NCBI GenBank assembly: GCA_958296225.1
Contig: OY282456.1
Location: forward strand, 124,001-188,000
Reading direction: 5' to 3'
DNA: 64,000 nt
Source: an uncultured Dehalococcoidia bacterium
Lineage (GTDB): Bacteria; Chloroflexota; Dehalococcoidia; Lucifugimonadales; UBA3495
Of the stretch, positions 52,628-60,320 are shown one piece after another. The stretch's first letter is position 1. Every line of letters begins with the position of its first letter. The position numbers were made by a program, and so were the translations under genes. Under the pieces are notes generated by a model. It was not told where the DNA came from, made no database searches, and saw only the letters and a list, made by a program, of their open reading frames with translations.

Positions 52628-53599
52628 CTAGATGCCCAGCAGTCGTTCCAGGTTGGCGAACAGGATGGCGTCCTTTTCGTCGCGGGACAGGCTTTCCAGC
52701 CCCAGCAGCCAGGACACCGGCCAGTCGGCGCACATATCAAAGGGCCAGTCGGTGCCGAACACCACCTGCTCAATGCCCACCATGTCAATCAGCATCCGCA
52801 GCCCGTCCTCGCTGTGCGTGAGGCAGTCGTAGTAAAACCGGCTCAGGTAGGCGCTGGGCGGCCGGTCAATGTTGGCGCGGGCCTCCGGGCGCACCTGCCA
52901 GCCCCGGTCCAGCCGCCCGATGCCGTAGCAGGCGTAGCCCCCGCCGTGGCACAGGCAGATTCGCAAGTCGGGATACCGGTCCATCACCCCGCCGAACACG
53001 AAGGACGCAAAGGTAACGGCCCGGTCGGCCAGGTTGCCGATGGTGTTGGGCAAATGGTAGCGATTCAGCCGCGGCGACACCACCGTGTCGCCGCCCTGGT
53101 GAATGAGAAACATGGCGCCCAGGCGTTCGGCCGTGGCCCACAGGGGGTTGAACACCGGGTCGTCAAAGGTTCGCCCGTTCACGTGGTCGCCAATCATCGC
53201 GCCCTTCAACCCCAGGTCCTGCACTGCGCGGGTCAGCTCCTCAATGGCCGCGCCCACGTCCTGCATGGGCAGGTGCGCCAGCCCGGCGAAACGGTCGGAA
53301 TACTCATCGGCGAGCTGGGCCACGTAGTCGTTGCATTCCCGGTGCATGGCGATGGTCTGCTCGGTGTCCAGGTCGTAAAAGTACATATTCGCGTTGGTGG
53401 ACAACACGTGAAGGTCCACCCCCAGCGAGTTCATGTCGGCAATGCGCTGCTCCGGCGTCCAGAACGTGCGCGGATTGTAGCGGTGCTGATTGTATAAAGC
53501 GGGCGCGCTGACCCCAAACCAGTTATCTCCGCTCTGCATCGCCCGCAGCGCGCTGGCCGGCGTGATATGAGCATGAACGTCCAGAACCCGTACTGCCAT
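52628..53599 (-). CDS. Amidohydrolase-family metal-dependent hydrolase/decarboxylase (ACMSD-like)
   Basis: 323 residues. VLDVHAHITP gives the metal-binding HxH at His9/His11, MFLIHQGGD and ICLCHGGGYACYG the further histidines, and GTDWPFDM the final Asp. This pattern fits the amidohydrolase 2 group that includes aminocarboxymuconate-semialdehyde decarboxylase. ATG 53597-53599 is chosen because AGGAG precedes it. A good promoter lies 70 bases upstream at 53675-53703. Confidence 0.87.
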   Translation of the reverse strand: MAVRVLDVHAHITPASALRAMQSGDNWFGVSAPALYNQHRYNPRTFWTPEQRIADMNSLGVDLHVLSTNANMYFYDLDTEQTIAMHRECNDYVAQLADEYSDRFAGLAHLPMQDVGAAIEELTRAVQDLGLKGAMIGDHVNGRTFDDPVFNPLWATAERLGAMFLIHQGGDTVVSPRLNRYHLPNTIGNLADRAVTFASFVFGGVMDRYPDLRICLCHGGGYACYGIGRLDRGWQVRPEARANIDRPPSAYLSRFYYDCLTHSEDGLRMLIDMVGIEQVVFGTDWPFDMCADWPVSWLLGLESLSRDEKDAILFANLERLLGI

Positions 53600-53674
53600 T
53601 TTATGCCGTCTCCTGTTCAATTGGCCGGCATGGGCGTTACCTTAAACGCAACGCAGCCGGCCCGTTTCGCCTGG

Positions 53675-53703
53675 ATTATAAACCGTTTCGGTTCATCCGT
53701 CAG
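53675..53703 (-). promoter_or_regulatory. Promoter of the amidohydrolase gene (copy A of a duplicated promoter)
   Basis: On the minus strand CTGACG (53698-53703), 17 bases, and a perfect TATAAT (53675-53680). The 37-bp block 53671-53707 is repeated with three mismatches at 55260-55296. Confidence 0.6.
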
Positions 53704-53751
53704 GTCGCCCGCGGGGTTTTGCCAAGGCTGTCGCATTTGGATTGCATCGCC

Positions 53752-53779
53752 CCGTCATTCCCGTGAAAGCGGGAATCCG
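53752..53779. repeat. REP-like GTCATTCC hairpin
   Basis: CGTCATTCCCG and CGGGAATCCGG pair around TGAAAG. Related to the palindromes at 21372, 36326 and 38823. A further direct repeat, AGTCTATGGATTCCGG, occurs twice between here and IS copy 2. Confidence 0.6.
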
Positions 53780-53943
53780 GCGACCGAATCCGTCAGCGCC
53801 GCCGGGAAAGTCTGCAACACCGCAGTCTATGGATTCCGGGAAGTCTATGGATTCCGGCCCCGTAGGTAGCGTTCCGTTTTAGGTGGTTTAGTTGTAGGAT
53901 GGCTGCAAATACCGGCTCCGAAGTCAGAGGGAGGGGCGCTGCC

Positions 53944-54231
53944 ATGGGACTGCTTTACGACTTGGAAACCCGGCTGGAGCAGCAAATACCCGTCCAGCTG
54001 CAGCAGTCGTTGCAGCAGGCTTTGGATGATTACCAGCCCCTCTGCCCGGACTGCGGTTTAGCGATGCACCGGCATCATCGGTACGCCCGCACTATCACCA
54101 CCCGCTATGGGGCAATTCGGTTGCAGATGCCCGTGTTCCGCTGCGGCCAGTGCGGCCGGATGGCCAGCGGCGCCGGCCTGCTGGGCGAAGCAGAGCGTCA
54201 TCAAAGGTACTCAAAAAAACCCGCGAACTAG
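53944..54231 (+). CDS. IS copy 2 orfA, zinc-ribbon part of transposase
   Basis: 95 residues, ATG preceded by GGGAGG. The ribbon is complete here: CPDCG and CGQCG form a four-cysteine set. It ends just past the seven-A run at 54213-54219, at the same place as in copy 1, so the -1 slip site is conserved. Confidence 0.78.
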   Translation: MGLLYDLETRLEQQIPVQLQQSLQQALDDYQPLCPDCGLAMHRHHRYARTITTRYGAIRLQMPVFRCGQCGRMASGAGLLGEAERHQRYSKKPAN

Positions 54232-54926
54232 CCATCAAACTGGCGGCGCAGGGGTTGAGCTACGCCCAGAGCGGCCAGTGGTTCGGGTTCGTTAAAAGCA
54301 CTATGTGCCGCTGGCTGCGACGGGAGCCAATAGCGCAGCCGGAGTTGCGGGGGCGGGTGTTGGAGCTCGACGGATTGTGGACCAGAACGCGGGCCGGAGC
54401 TACGGAATTGAAGGTCATCCGAGATGAAAACGGCGTGGCTCTGGGGTCCTTTGGAGGTTGGGCAGGGGTGATTGACCAGGCCTGGCGGCAGGGAGCGGTT
54501 CAGCCGGCGCATCTGGTGAGCGACGGGGATTCAGCCATCGCCGCGGGCATCCGGATGGTCTATGGCCGGCAAGCGCCCCATCAGCTCTGCCATTTTCACC
54601 TGTTACGGGAGTACCGGCGGAACATTGGGGAGACTGGTTGGCGGGAGGCGCGGCGACTGCTGGCGTCGTCCGGCCTGGCGGAGGCCCGGGGCTATGCGGC
54701 GCAAGTGGCCGCGTTGACCGGAGGCCGGGGGACGTACTGGTGTCGGAAAGCCCTGGGGAAAGGACTGCGCCATTTGGCCACCGGGCAAGCGCGGCACAAG
54801 ACGACCTCCCCTTTGGAACGGCACAATCGGGAGCTGCGGCGGCGGGAAAAGATGGGCACCGTATGGACACCGCACAACCTGCTGGTATTGCTCCAAAACC
54901 GGGGCCTGCTCAACCAAACCACCTAA
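54150..54926 (+). CDS. IS copy 2 orfB, DDE transposase catalytic part
   Basis: Nearly identical to orfB of copy 1. Asp residues in VLELDGLWTR and LVSDGDSAIAAG, the CHFH signature and Glu in TTSPLERHNREL are present. Differences are a handful of substitutions (for instance AQVAALTGGRGTY). Given the complete zinc ribbon in its orfA, this is the copy more likely to be active. Confidence 0.85.
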   Translation: MRPDGQRRRPAGRSRASSKVLKKTRELAIKLAAQGLSYAQSGQWFGFVKSTMCRWLRREPIAQPELRGRVLELDGLWTRTRAGATELKVIRDENGVALGSFGGWAGVIDQAWRQGAVQPAHLVSDGDSAIAAGIRMVYGRQAPHQLCHFHLLREYRRNIGETGWREARRLLASSGLAEARGYAAQVAALTGGRGTYWCRKALGKGLRHLATGQARHKTTSPLERHNRELRRREKMGTVWTPHNLLVLLQNRGLLNQTT

Positions 54927-54940
54927 AACGGAACGCTACC

Positions 54941-55013
54941 CGGCCCCGTATCGGGTGTTGCATAGCAATGCGCTGACGATGGCGTTCGTGTCGAATACGT
55001 ACCGCGGCATCAT
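54941..55013 (-). pseudogene. PIN-domain toxin, N-terminal remnant
   Basis: The ATG at 55011-55013 overlaps the antitoxin stop (ATGA). The frame reads MPRYVFDTNAIVSALLC, a typical PIN first strand with its Asp, then runs into IS copy 2. Sequence on the far side of the IS does not continue the domain, so the gene had already lost its body before the IS arrived. Confidence 0.7.
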
Positions 55014-55231
55014 TCGTCCAGTATGGATTGCAGGATTCCGGGCGTCAGCCCCCGCTGCTGGGCGTTGCGGCTGATTTCCTGCATGGTTTCCCGCAGCGAT
55101 TTTCCGGGCGCCCCTGCCTCGCGCAAGCGCAGGTTGACCAGCAGGTCCAGCTTGCGGCGTTCTGCGTCCGAGGCGGAACGGTAGCTGTTCGCCACTTCGG
55201 AATCAACCGACACGGTTATTGAGTCTGCCAT
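55010..55231 (-). CDS. Antitoxin-like protein of a broken toxin-antitoxin pair
   Basis: 73 residues: ITVSVDSEVANSYRSASDAERRKLDLLVNLRLREA, a short beta strand and helices as in small type II antitoxins, then a charged tail. It is stop-start coupled to the truncated PIN gene. With the toxin dead it is a leftover; the promoter at 55264-55292 is still well formed. Confidence 0.68.
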   Translation of the reverse strand: MADSITVSVDSEVANSYRSASDAERRKLDLLVNLRLREAGAPGKSLRETMQEISRNAQQRGLTPGILQSILDE

Positions 55232-55263
55232 AGTCGTTCCTGCCGGTTCAAAGTTTAGACTGG

Positions 55264-55292
55264 ATTATAGACCGTTTCGGTACATCCGTCAG
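55264..55292 (-). promoter_or_regulatory. Promoter of the antitoxin gene (copy B of a duplicated promoter)
   Basis: On the minus strand CTGACG (55287-55292), a 17-base spacer and TATAAT (55264-55269), 33 bases before the antitoxin start codon. The block is a near copy of the one at 53671-53707. Confidence 0.6.
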
Positions 55293-55379
55293 GCCGACAG
55301 TGGAGGTCTTTGAGCCGCCACCCATCATCCACACGCCGACGCCGGCCGGGGACGCGGGGCCGGTTGCCATTGGGTAGCA

Positions 55380-55407
55380 AATCTCCGCCGCGCACACGGC
55401 GGAGATT
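55380..55407. other. Perfect hairpin in the 320-bp gap before the aldolase gene
   Basis: AATCTCCGCCG and CGGCGGAGATT pair fully around CGCACA. Nothing else recognisable is in 55300-55550. It could be an operator or attenuator; there is no T-tract. Confidence 0.5.
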
Positions 55408-55552
55408 ACGCTTTCGGGACGAAAACGGCCCGCTCGGTTTGCCCAAGAACTCGTTCCTTGCCATGATGACCGGCCAGCGGCCGGGGCGGTGTTGACTGCC
55501 ACCGGCCGGGGGCATAGCATTCGCCTAACCGGAATAACAGGAGTACAGCACG

Positions 55553-56329
55553 ATGCGCGACAACACGATGAAGCAGAAGTTGCAGGCGGGGCAACCCGTT
55601 TTCGGCTCCATGATTACCTTTCCCTCGGCCCCCGTTGTCGAGATGCTGGGCTTTCTCGGATATGACTGGGTGCTCATTGACAACGAGCACGGCAGCATTA
55701 CCATAGACTTGGCCGAGGATATGATTCGCGCCGCCGAATACTCCGGCGCCGCGCCCATCGTGCGTCCGGTGGGCAACCGCCCGGAGATTATTGCGCCCTT
55801 TCTGGACCGGGGCGCCTGGGGCGTGCAAGTCCCCCACGTGAACACCGCCGACGAAGCCCGGGCCGCCGTGTCCGCCGTCAAGTATTATCCCGATGGCGAG
55901 CGCGGCCTGTTCAGCGGCGGCCGCCCGGCGGAGTACGGGTTCAGCGGCTCAACGCCGGATTACGTCGCATCCGCCAACCGCAACACCCTGGTCTGCCTGA
56001 TGCTGGAAGAAGTGGAGGCCATCGAGAACATCCCCGAGCTGGTCAAAGTCCCCGGGGTAGATGTGTACTTCATCGGCGCCGGCGACCTCTCCCAGAGCAT
56101 GGGCTACCCCGGCCAGCAAACCCACCCCGAAGTGCAGGCGCTGGTAGAGCAGGGCGTGCAGCAGATTGCCGCCGCCGGCATCACCGCCGGCTGCAGCTGC
56201 CCCGACAACTTGGTGCCCCACTACCTGGAACTGGGCGTCCGCTACTTCCACAACACCGTGGGCCGCCTGCTCCAGTCCGCCAGCGCCGACTACCTCAAAA
56301 CCATGCGGGCCGCCGCCGATGGGCTATAA
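55553..56329 (+). CDS. HpcH/HpaI aldolase family protein
   Basis: 258 residues, a class II pyruvate aldolase-like TIM barrel. FGSMITFPSAPVVEMLGFLGYDWVLIDNEHG carries the metal Glu and surrounding loop, APIVRPVGN the basic Arg, GVQVPHVNTADEA the phosphate/pyruvate site, and GAGDLSQSMGYPGQ the second metal Asp. It would cleave or form 2-keto-3-hydroxy acids. It stands alone; substrate unknown. Confidence 0.88.
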   Translation: MRDNTMKQKLQAGQPVFGSMITFPSAPVVEMLGFLGYDWVLIDNEHGSITIDLAEDMIRAAEYSGAAPIVRPVGNRPEIIAPFLDRGAWGVQVPHVNTADEARAAVSAVKYYPDGERGLFSGGRPAEYGFSGSTPDYVASANRNTLVCLMLEEVEAIENIPELVKVPGVDVYFIGAGDLSQSMGYPGQQTHPEVQALVEQGVQQIAAAGITAGCSCPDNLVPHYLELGVRYFHNTVGRLLQSASADYLKTMRAAADGL

Positions 56330-56378
56330 TAGCGGCCACGCCGGCCACGCCAATGCCGGGCAATGTGGGGGAATTGAA

Positions 56379-56603
56379 ATGCGGATTGAGTCCAGCGAAC
56401 TCCCGGAAGAAATCATTGAACTGGGCAAGAAAACCTGGTTCTATGACATCATCGTTCTCAAAGATGGTCAACCGTGGTTCAAAATCGTGAAGCACGACGC
56501 CTACCGCCCTCCGGTGCGGCCGGGGCTGTGGGATGGGCAGTACGAACTGCCTGACGACTTTTGCGATACGCCGGAAGACGTCATTGAGGATTTTTACCGG
56601 TAG
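56379..56603 (+). CDS. Antitoxin-like protein paired with downstream PIN toxin
   Basis: 74 residues. RIESSELPEEIIELGKKTWFYDIIVLKDGQPWFKIVKH resembles the short Phd-like/VapB-like antitoxins that begin with a DNA-binding strand and end with an acidic tail (DTPEDVIEDFYR). A GGGGGA site lies before the ATG, and the toxin gene starts 2 bases after the stop. DNA binding not shown. Confidence 0.65.
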   Translation: MRIESSELPEEIIELGKKTWFYDIIVLKDGQPWFKIVKHDAYRPPVRPGLWDGQYELPDDFCDTPEDVIEDFYR

Positions 56604-56605
56604 CT

Positions 56606-56989
56606 ATGGCACGATATTTACTCGATACCCACACTTTCATCTGGCTGGTCACCCATAGCCTGCGATTGCGGCGCGAGGTTGATGAAATCATCAGGGATCC
56701 GGTCAACGATGTTTTCGTCAGCATAGCCAGCATCTGGGAAATCAGCATCAAAGTGGGATTAAACAAGATGCCAGCACTTCCCGGAGAACCGGAGGAACTT
56801 ATGCGGGTCACCGGGTTGATTCAACTGGACATAAGCGTTGACCACGCTAAACTGGCCGGCCGGCTGCCTCTGCACCACCGCGACCCCTTTGACCGGATGC
56901 TGGTAGCGCCGGCGCAGGTTGAGAGCCTCATCCTGATTACCGACGACTGGAAGATTGAGCAGTATGGCGTACTAATTCTGCGCCCTTGA
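56606..56989 (+). CDS. PIN-domain toxin (VapC-like)
   Basis: 127 residues with an intact PIN site: LLDTHTFIWL, IASIWEISIK with the Glu, HHRDPFDRMLVAPA and LITDDWKIEQYG with the remaining Asp residues. This is the DTHxxxW subgroup of VapC toxins, RNases that cut tRNA or rRNA. It is a complete pair with the upstream short gene, unlike the broken pair 1.5 kb away. Confidence 0.82.
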   Translation: MARYLLDTHTFIWLVTHSLRLRREVDEIIRDPVNDVFVSIASIWEISIKVGLNKMPALPGEPEELMRVTGLIQLDISVDHAKLAGRLPLHHRDPFDRMLVAPAQVESLILITDDWKIEQYGVLILRP

Positions 56990-57010
56990 ACCAACCGGAG
57001 GATACCCCTT

Positions 57011-57592
57011 ATGACCAGTCCCGTTGACCCCAACCAGATTGTCCTGACCGGCGAAAACTCGTTCATCCGCCTGTCTCCGCAAGCCGGCGGCGAGCAGACC
57101 ACCCGCGCCAGCCACTGGCGCGTGCTGTGGTCTCCCGCCGGCGCCGGCCATGTCCTCTACCTCAAGAGCGACGACTTCGACCGCGACCCCGTCCGGGTGT
57201 ACTCCGACAACATCGCCCTGGCGCGTTACTTGCAGGACGAAATCGAGAGTATGTTGTTCCCGGAGTTTGCCGATGCCGCCCTGCCGGTAATCACCGCCGA
57301 GTTCAGCAAGGCCGGCGGCGTCCCCAACTTCTGGAACGAAACCGTCGCCGCCGCCACCGAAACCGTGACGCTGAGCTGGCACGACTTCCTCACCCCCTTT
57401 ATGCTCAACAACCCGGCCGGCGGCGCTTCGGGCCGTTCCCACGGCGTCTATAGCTGCTTCTTCCCCGCCCGCAGCGCGCAGATTACGGTGGGCGACCGGG
57501 CTTTGTCCGGCGTGGTTTCCCCGGAAACCCGCGGCCCCGCCCAAAGCAGTTCCGCCTGCATCGCCTGGTCGGAAACCTGGGTCAAGCCCTGA
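57011..57592 (+). CDS. Hypothetical protein
   Basis: 193 residues: IVLTGENSFIRLSPQAGGEQTTRASHW, VLYLKSDDFDRDPVRVYSDNIALARYLQ, LPVITAEFSKAGG, VTLSWHDFLTPFMLNNPAGG and HGVYSCFFPARSAQITVGD. It looks like a soluble beta-rich protein without a signal. GGAGG lies before the ATG. It is 21 bases downstream of the toxin gene but of different character, so co-transcription is possible and functional linkage unlikely. I do not recognise the family. Confidence 0.65.
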   Translation: MTSPVDPNQIVLTGENSFIRLSPQAGGEQTTRASHWRVLWSPAGAGHVLYLKSDDFDRDPVRVYSDNIALARYLQDEIESMLFPEFADAALPVITAEFSKAGGVPNFWNETVAAATETVTLSWHDFLTPFMLNNPAGGASGRSHGVYSCFFPARSAQITVGDRALSGVVSPETRGPAQSSSACIAWSETWVKP

Positions 57593-57600
57593 TTCCCGAA

Positions 57601-59184
57601 TCAGTTTGTTATGTTGACCGCGCCATCAACATACAGGATTTGCAGCGCTTGTATCGCTGCCCGTTGCACCTGTTGCGCCGCCGCCGGTGCCATCCCCTGG
57701 CACAGGGCGGCGATGGCTTCGGACGCGGTGGCGCAGCCGTCCAGGCGGTTCAGCAGGCTGGCGACCAGCGGGCTGCATGGCAGCCCCTCAGGGTGGCCTC
57801 CGGTTATCAGGCCGTAACCCCACACAAATTCGGCGTCGGCCAGCACGGGCTGACGCTGCAAACGCACCCCGTCGGCCAGGCGGGGCCGGGCGTTCGCCAA
57901 CGACGCCAGCCCGGCCCGCCGCCGGACGCGCTCCGTCTCCACCGCCGCTACGCTGTCGCCGAAGGCCGCCGGAGCCAGTCCCCGGCTCAACACCGCCCGC
58001 TCGTAGCCGTAGGGCGGCTGGCCGGCCACCGCCTGGATGAACGACTGGCGCGGCGTCAGCGACGGGTCGTTGTCCAGCAGCCGCCGCGCCTCCCAGAAGT
58101 ACGAATCGGCGGTGCGATTGCTGGAGTAGAACAGTCGCGCCAGCTCCCGGAAGTGTCCGTACTCTTTATAGTACAGCCGTTGATACACCTGCCCCACCGG
58201 GCCGGCCATGCTCGGGTCGGACAGCGTGGACGTTACGGCGGCGGCGGCCAAAGTCGCCGAGGTCAGCGCCAGATGCACGCCGGACGAAAACAGCGGGTCG
58301 ATGAAACAGCCGGCGTCGCCAACCAGTATGTACCCCGGCCCGTACAGCGATTGGCAGCGGTAGGACCAGTCCCGCACCACCTCCGGGCCGGATACCGGCG
58401 TGGCGGATTCCAGCATCCGGGCAGTGCGCGGCGCCGCTGCGATTTGCGATTCCAGGAACCGCCGCGCGCCCAGTCGCCGTATGCCGTCTTGCCCCGTTGC
58501 GGCGTCCACCACCGCGCCCACGCTGGCCCAGCCGTCGCGCAAGGGAATGTGCCATAGCCAGCCGTCTGGCTGCGACTCAATCAGGATGTTGCCGTCGTCC
58601 GGGGCCGCGAGCCGCTGCCCGCCCTGGAAGTAGCCGTACACTGCCAGGTTGCGGAAAAAGTCGTCCCACCGGCGCAGCCCCAGCTGGCGGGAGAGCAGCC
58701 CGCCCTGCCCGCTGGCGTCCACCACGAACTGCGCCGGCAGCTCGCCATCGCCGCAGCGCACGGCGACGGCCCGGCCCGTATCGTCAAACGCCACGCCGGT
58801 AGCCGCGCAGCCCTCGCGCACATCCACCCCACAGCGGCGGGCGTTGTCCAGCAGGATGGCGTCAAATTGAGGACGCCAGACCTGGTAAGAAGTCGGATTG
58901 CTGGCGTTAGTTTCGCAGAAGTGCCAGCTCCAGGGTTCGCGGTCAACGCCCCACACCATAGTCGCGCCGCGCTTGACGACAAAGCCGGCCTGCTCCACGT
59001 CGTCCAACACGCCCAAATCCCGCAGGATGGGAATACTGGCCGGCAGCAGCGACTCGCCCACGTGGGCGCGCGGAAACCGCTCCCGTTCCAGCAGGATGAC
59101 GGGATAGCCCTTGCGGGCCAGCCGGGCGCTGGCGCAGGAACCGGCCGGCCCGCCTCCGATGACGATGATGGGGGTATCAATCAA
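57601..59184 (-). CDS. Flavin-dependent halogenase-like FAD oxidoreductase
   Basis: 527 residues from a TTG that overlaps the stop of the upstream gene (TTGA). The FAD site is IGGGPAG (about residues 9-15). Lys71 in FVVKRGATMVWG matches the catalytic lysine region of halogenases, DGWLWHIPL at 208-215 is the halogenase WxWxIP signature, and GDAGCFIDPLFSSGVHLA carries the second FAD motif with a PxxSxG pattern. The C-terminal 200 residues are a variable cap. It probably halogenates a phenolic or pyrrolic substrate, possibly carrier-bound; an unusual non-halogenating monooxygenase is the alternative. The free reductase partner is not adjacent. Confidence 0.78.
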   Translation of the reverse strand: MIDTPIIVIGGGPAGSCASARLARKGYPVILLERERFPRAHVGESLLPASIPILRDLGVLDDVEQAGFVVKRGATMVWGVDREPWSWHFCETNASNPTSYQVWRPQFDAILLDNARRCGVDVREGCAATGVAFDDTGRAVAVRCGDGELPAQFVVDASGQGGLLSRQLGLRRWDDFFRNLAVYGYFQGGQRLAAPDDGNILIESQPDGWLWHIPLRDGWASVGAVVDAATGQDGIRRLGARRFLESQIAAAPRTARMLESATPVSGPEVVRDWSYRCQSLYGPGYILVGDAGCFIDPLFSSGVHLALTSATLAAAAVTSTLSDPSMAGPVGQVYQRLYYKEYGHFRELARLFYSSNRTADSYFWEARRLLDNDPSLTPRQSFIQAVAGQPPYGYERAVLSRGLAPAAFGDSVAAVETERVRRRAGLASLANARPRLADGVRLQRQPVLADAEFVWGYGLITGGHPEGLPCSPLVASLLNRLDGCATASEAIAALCQGMAPAAAQQVQRAAIQALQILYVDGAVNITN

Positions 59185-59606
59185 AGGAACTCGTCTGGAG
59201 CTATGATCTTTACATACCGCGAGCTTGCGGTCAGCAGTTTGCGGTATCTGCCTACAAACTGCTGCGGGCCAGTGATTGCCTCTACTTGAGCGTGAGCATT
59301 CCGCCAACGCCGCCAAGACAGTTCAACGAACTCATCATCGGCACGCCATTCCACTTGAACTTGGAAAGGCGTGCCAGATTTCTCCGACACCTCTCTAGCC
59401 AAATCCGTATATGTCTTTGCACGGTGGTGAACTTGACCATGTCCAGCGAGACTCTCAATGCGGAGGTCATCAGGTGAAGCGTTGCTTTCAAGCAGCTTAT
59501 CCATATGCCAGACCGAAAGGCCTTCACCCCTCTTCGGCTTGAAGGCTCCTTCACGTGGCCCCTGTTCTCTTTTGCTCCAATGGATAGGGTCGATAAATCG
59601 GCACAC
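59181..59606 (-). CDS. Unknown protein, third gene of the halogenase operon
   Basis: About 141 residues from GTG 59604-59606. Good-looking sequence starts earlier: residues PPDDIVCRFIDPIHWSKREQGP read like a conserved N-terminus, and the frame is open back to a TAG that is the stop of the upstream gene, in the same frame, 11 codons before the GTG. No ATG, GTG or TTG occurs in that interval. The C-terminal half has RADDEFVELSWRRWRNAHAQVEAITG. The TGA overlaps the halogenase start. Family not recognised; DNA is less GC-rich than the surroundings. Confidence 0.6.
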   Translation of the reverse strand: MCRFIDPIHWSKREQGPREGAFKPKRGEGLSVWHMDKLLESNASPDDLRIESLAGHGQVHHRAKTYTDLAREVSEKSGTPFQVQVEWRADDEFVELSWRRWRNAHAQVEAITGPQQFVGRYRKLLTASSRYVKIIAPDEFL

Positions 59607-59639
59607 TATGTCGTCGGGTGGTACAGATATGGCAGAACT

Positions 59640-60320
59640 CTAGAACAGTCTGATTATTTCGTCAGCCATCGCCTGTGGCATATACTCGACCTCAACGGCG
59701 TGTTGCGAGCTGTCACTGTCGTCATAGAAACCGGCATCAAGTATGCCGTCTATCGTCAATTCGGCTAGCGCCCGCAAACCGTTGACCAGCCTCAGGTCGA
59801 TTGACAAGGCTCCATCGGAATCTACCAAAAATTCCGGCTCTACTGTCTTTTCAATAGCGGCCTGCACAATACGCTCCGCTATTGCCGCCACATCGGGGGC
59901 TGGACATATCCCGTCAATCCCCTCTGCGAACTCTTGGACGACAGGGTGCAAGGCGGATACCGGCAAAGCACTCGTATTGTGCAAAACGGACGTTTGCCAC
60001 AATACGGCATAGTCCCGCGACAAGTTGCTGTCATCAATAGGCAGTTGCGCATTTGTCAGCGTACTGCCTGCGATGGCAAAGGTAGAGGACGGCCACCATT
60101 CTACAACCCACAGCCGACTTCCACTGCTGGCAGTGCCAATCAGCTCTGCGTAGAGGGAAGGGAACGACGAGGTGCGGATGTTCGTTTGCTCCGCAAATTT
60201 TAGCACTACGGTGCGGTGATGGAACACATTGCCGCCGCTATGATGCATAGGAATGCGTTCAAGCACCACCCCGATAATCGGGCGGTTAGCGACTGGTTCG
60301 ATGGTGATGGTCGTGGTCAC
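59640..60320 (-). CDS. Unknown protein, second gene of the halogenase operon
   Basis: 226 residues, GTG start overlapping the upstream stop by four bases. The N-terminus TITIEPVANRPIIGVVLERIPMHH is beta-rich; later segments include WVVEWWPSSTFAIAGSTL, VVQEFAEGIDGICPAPDVAAIAERIV and an acidic C-terminus. No catalytic motif, cysteine cluster or membrane segment is visible. Coupled translation on both sides indicates a stoichiometric relation with its neighbours. Confidence 0.65.
   Translation of the reverse strand: MTTTITIEPVANRPIIGVVLERIPMHHSGGNVFHHRTVVLKFAEQTNIRTSSFPSLYAELIGTASSGSRLWVVEWWPSSTFAIAGSTLTNAQLPIDDSNLSRDYAVLWQTSVLHNTSALPVSALHPVVQEFAEGIDGICPAPDVAAIAERIVQAAIEKTVEPEFLVDSDGALSIDLRLVNGLRALAELTIDGILDAGFYDDSDSSQHAVEVEYMPQAMADEIIRLF

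Larger units (their letters stand above)
53865..54940 (+). mobile_element. Insertion sequence, copy 2 (1076 bp)
   Basis: Same length, same terminal repeats and nearly the same sequence as copy 1. It is flanked by CGGCCCCGTA on both sides (53855-53864 and 54941-54950), a 10-bp match that may be a 9-bp duplication plus one base. Few differences from copy 1 and intact flanks indicate recent movement. It inserted at the end of a truncated PIN toxin gene. Confidence 0.92.

Noticed and set aside
59286..59768. Plus-strand frames opposite the unknown operon
   Set aside because: They overlap coupled minus-strand genes with good start signals and show no protein-like conservation.
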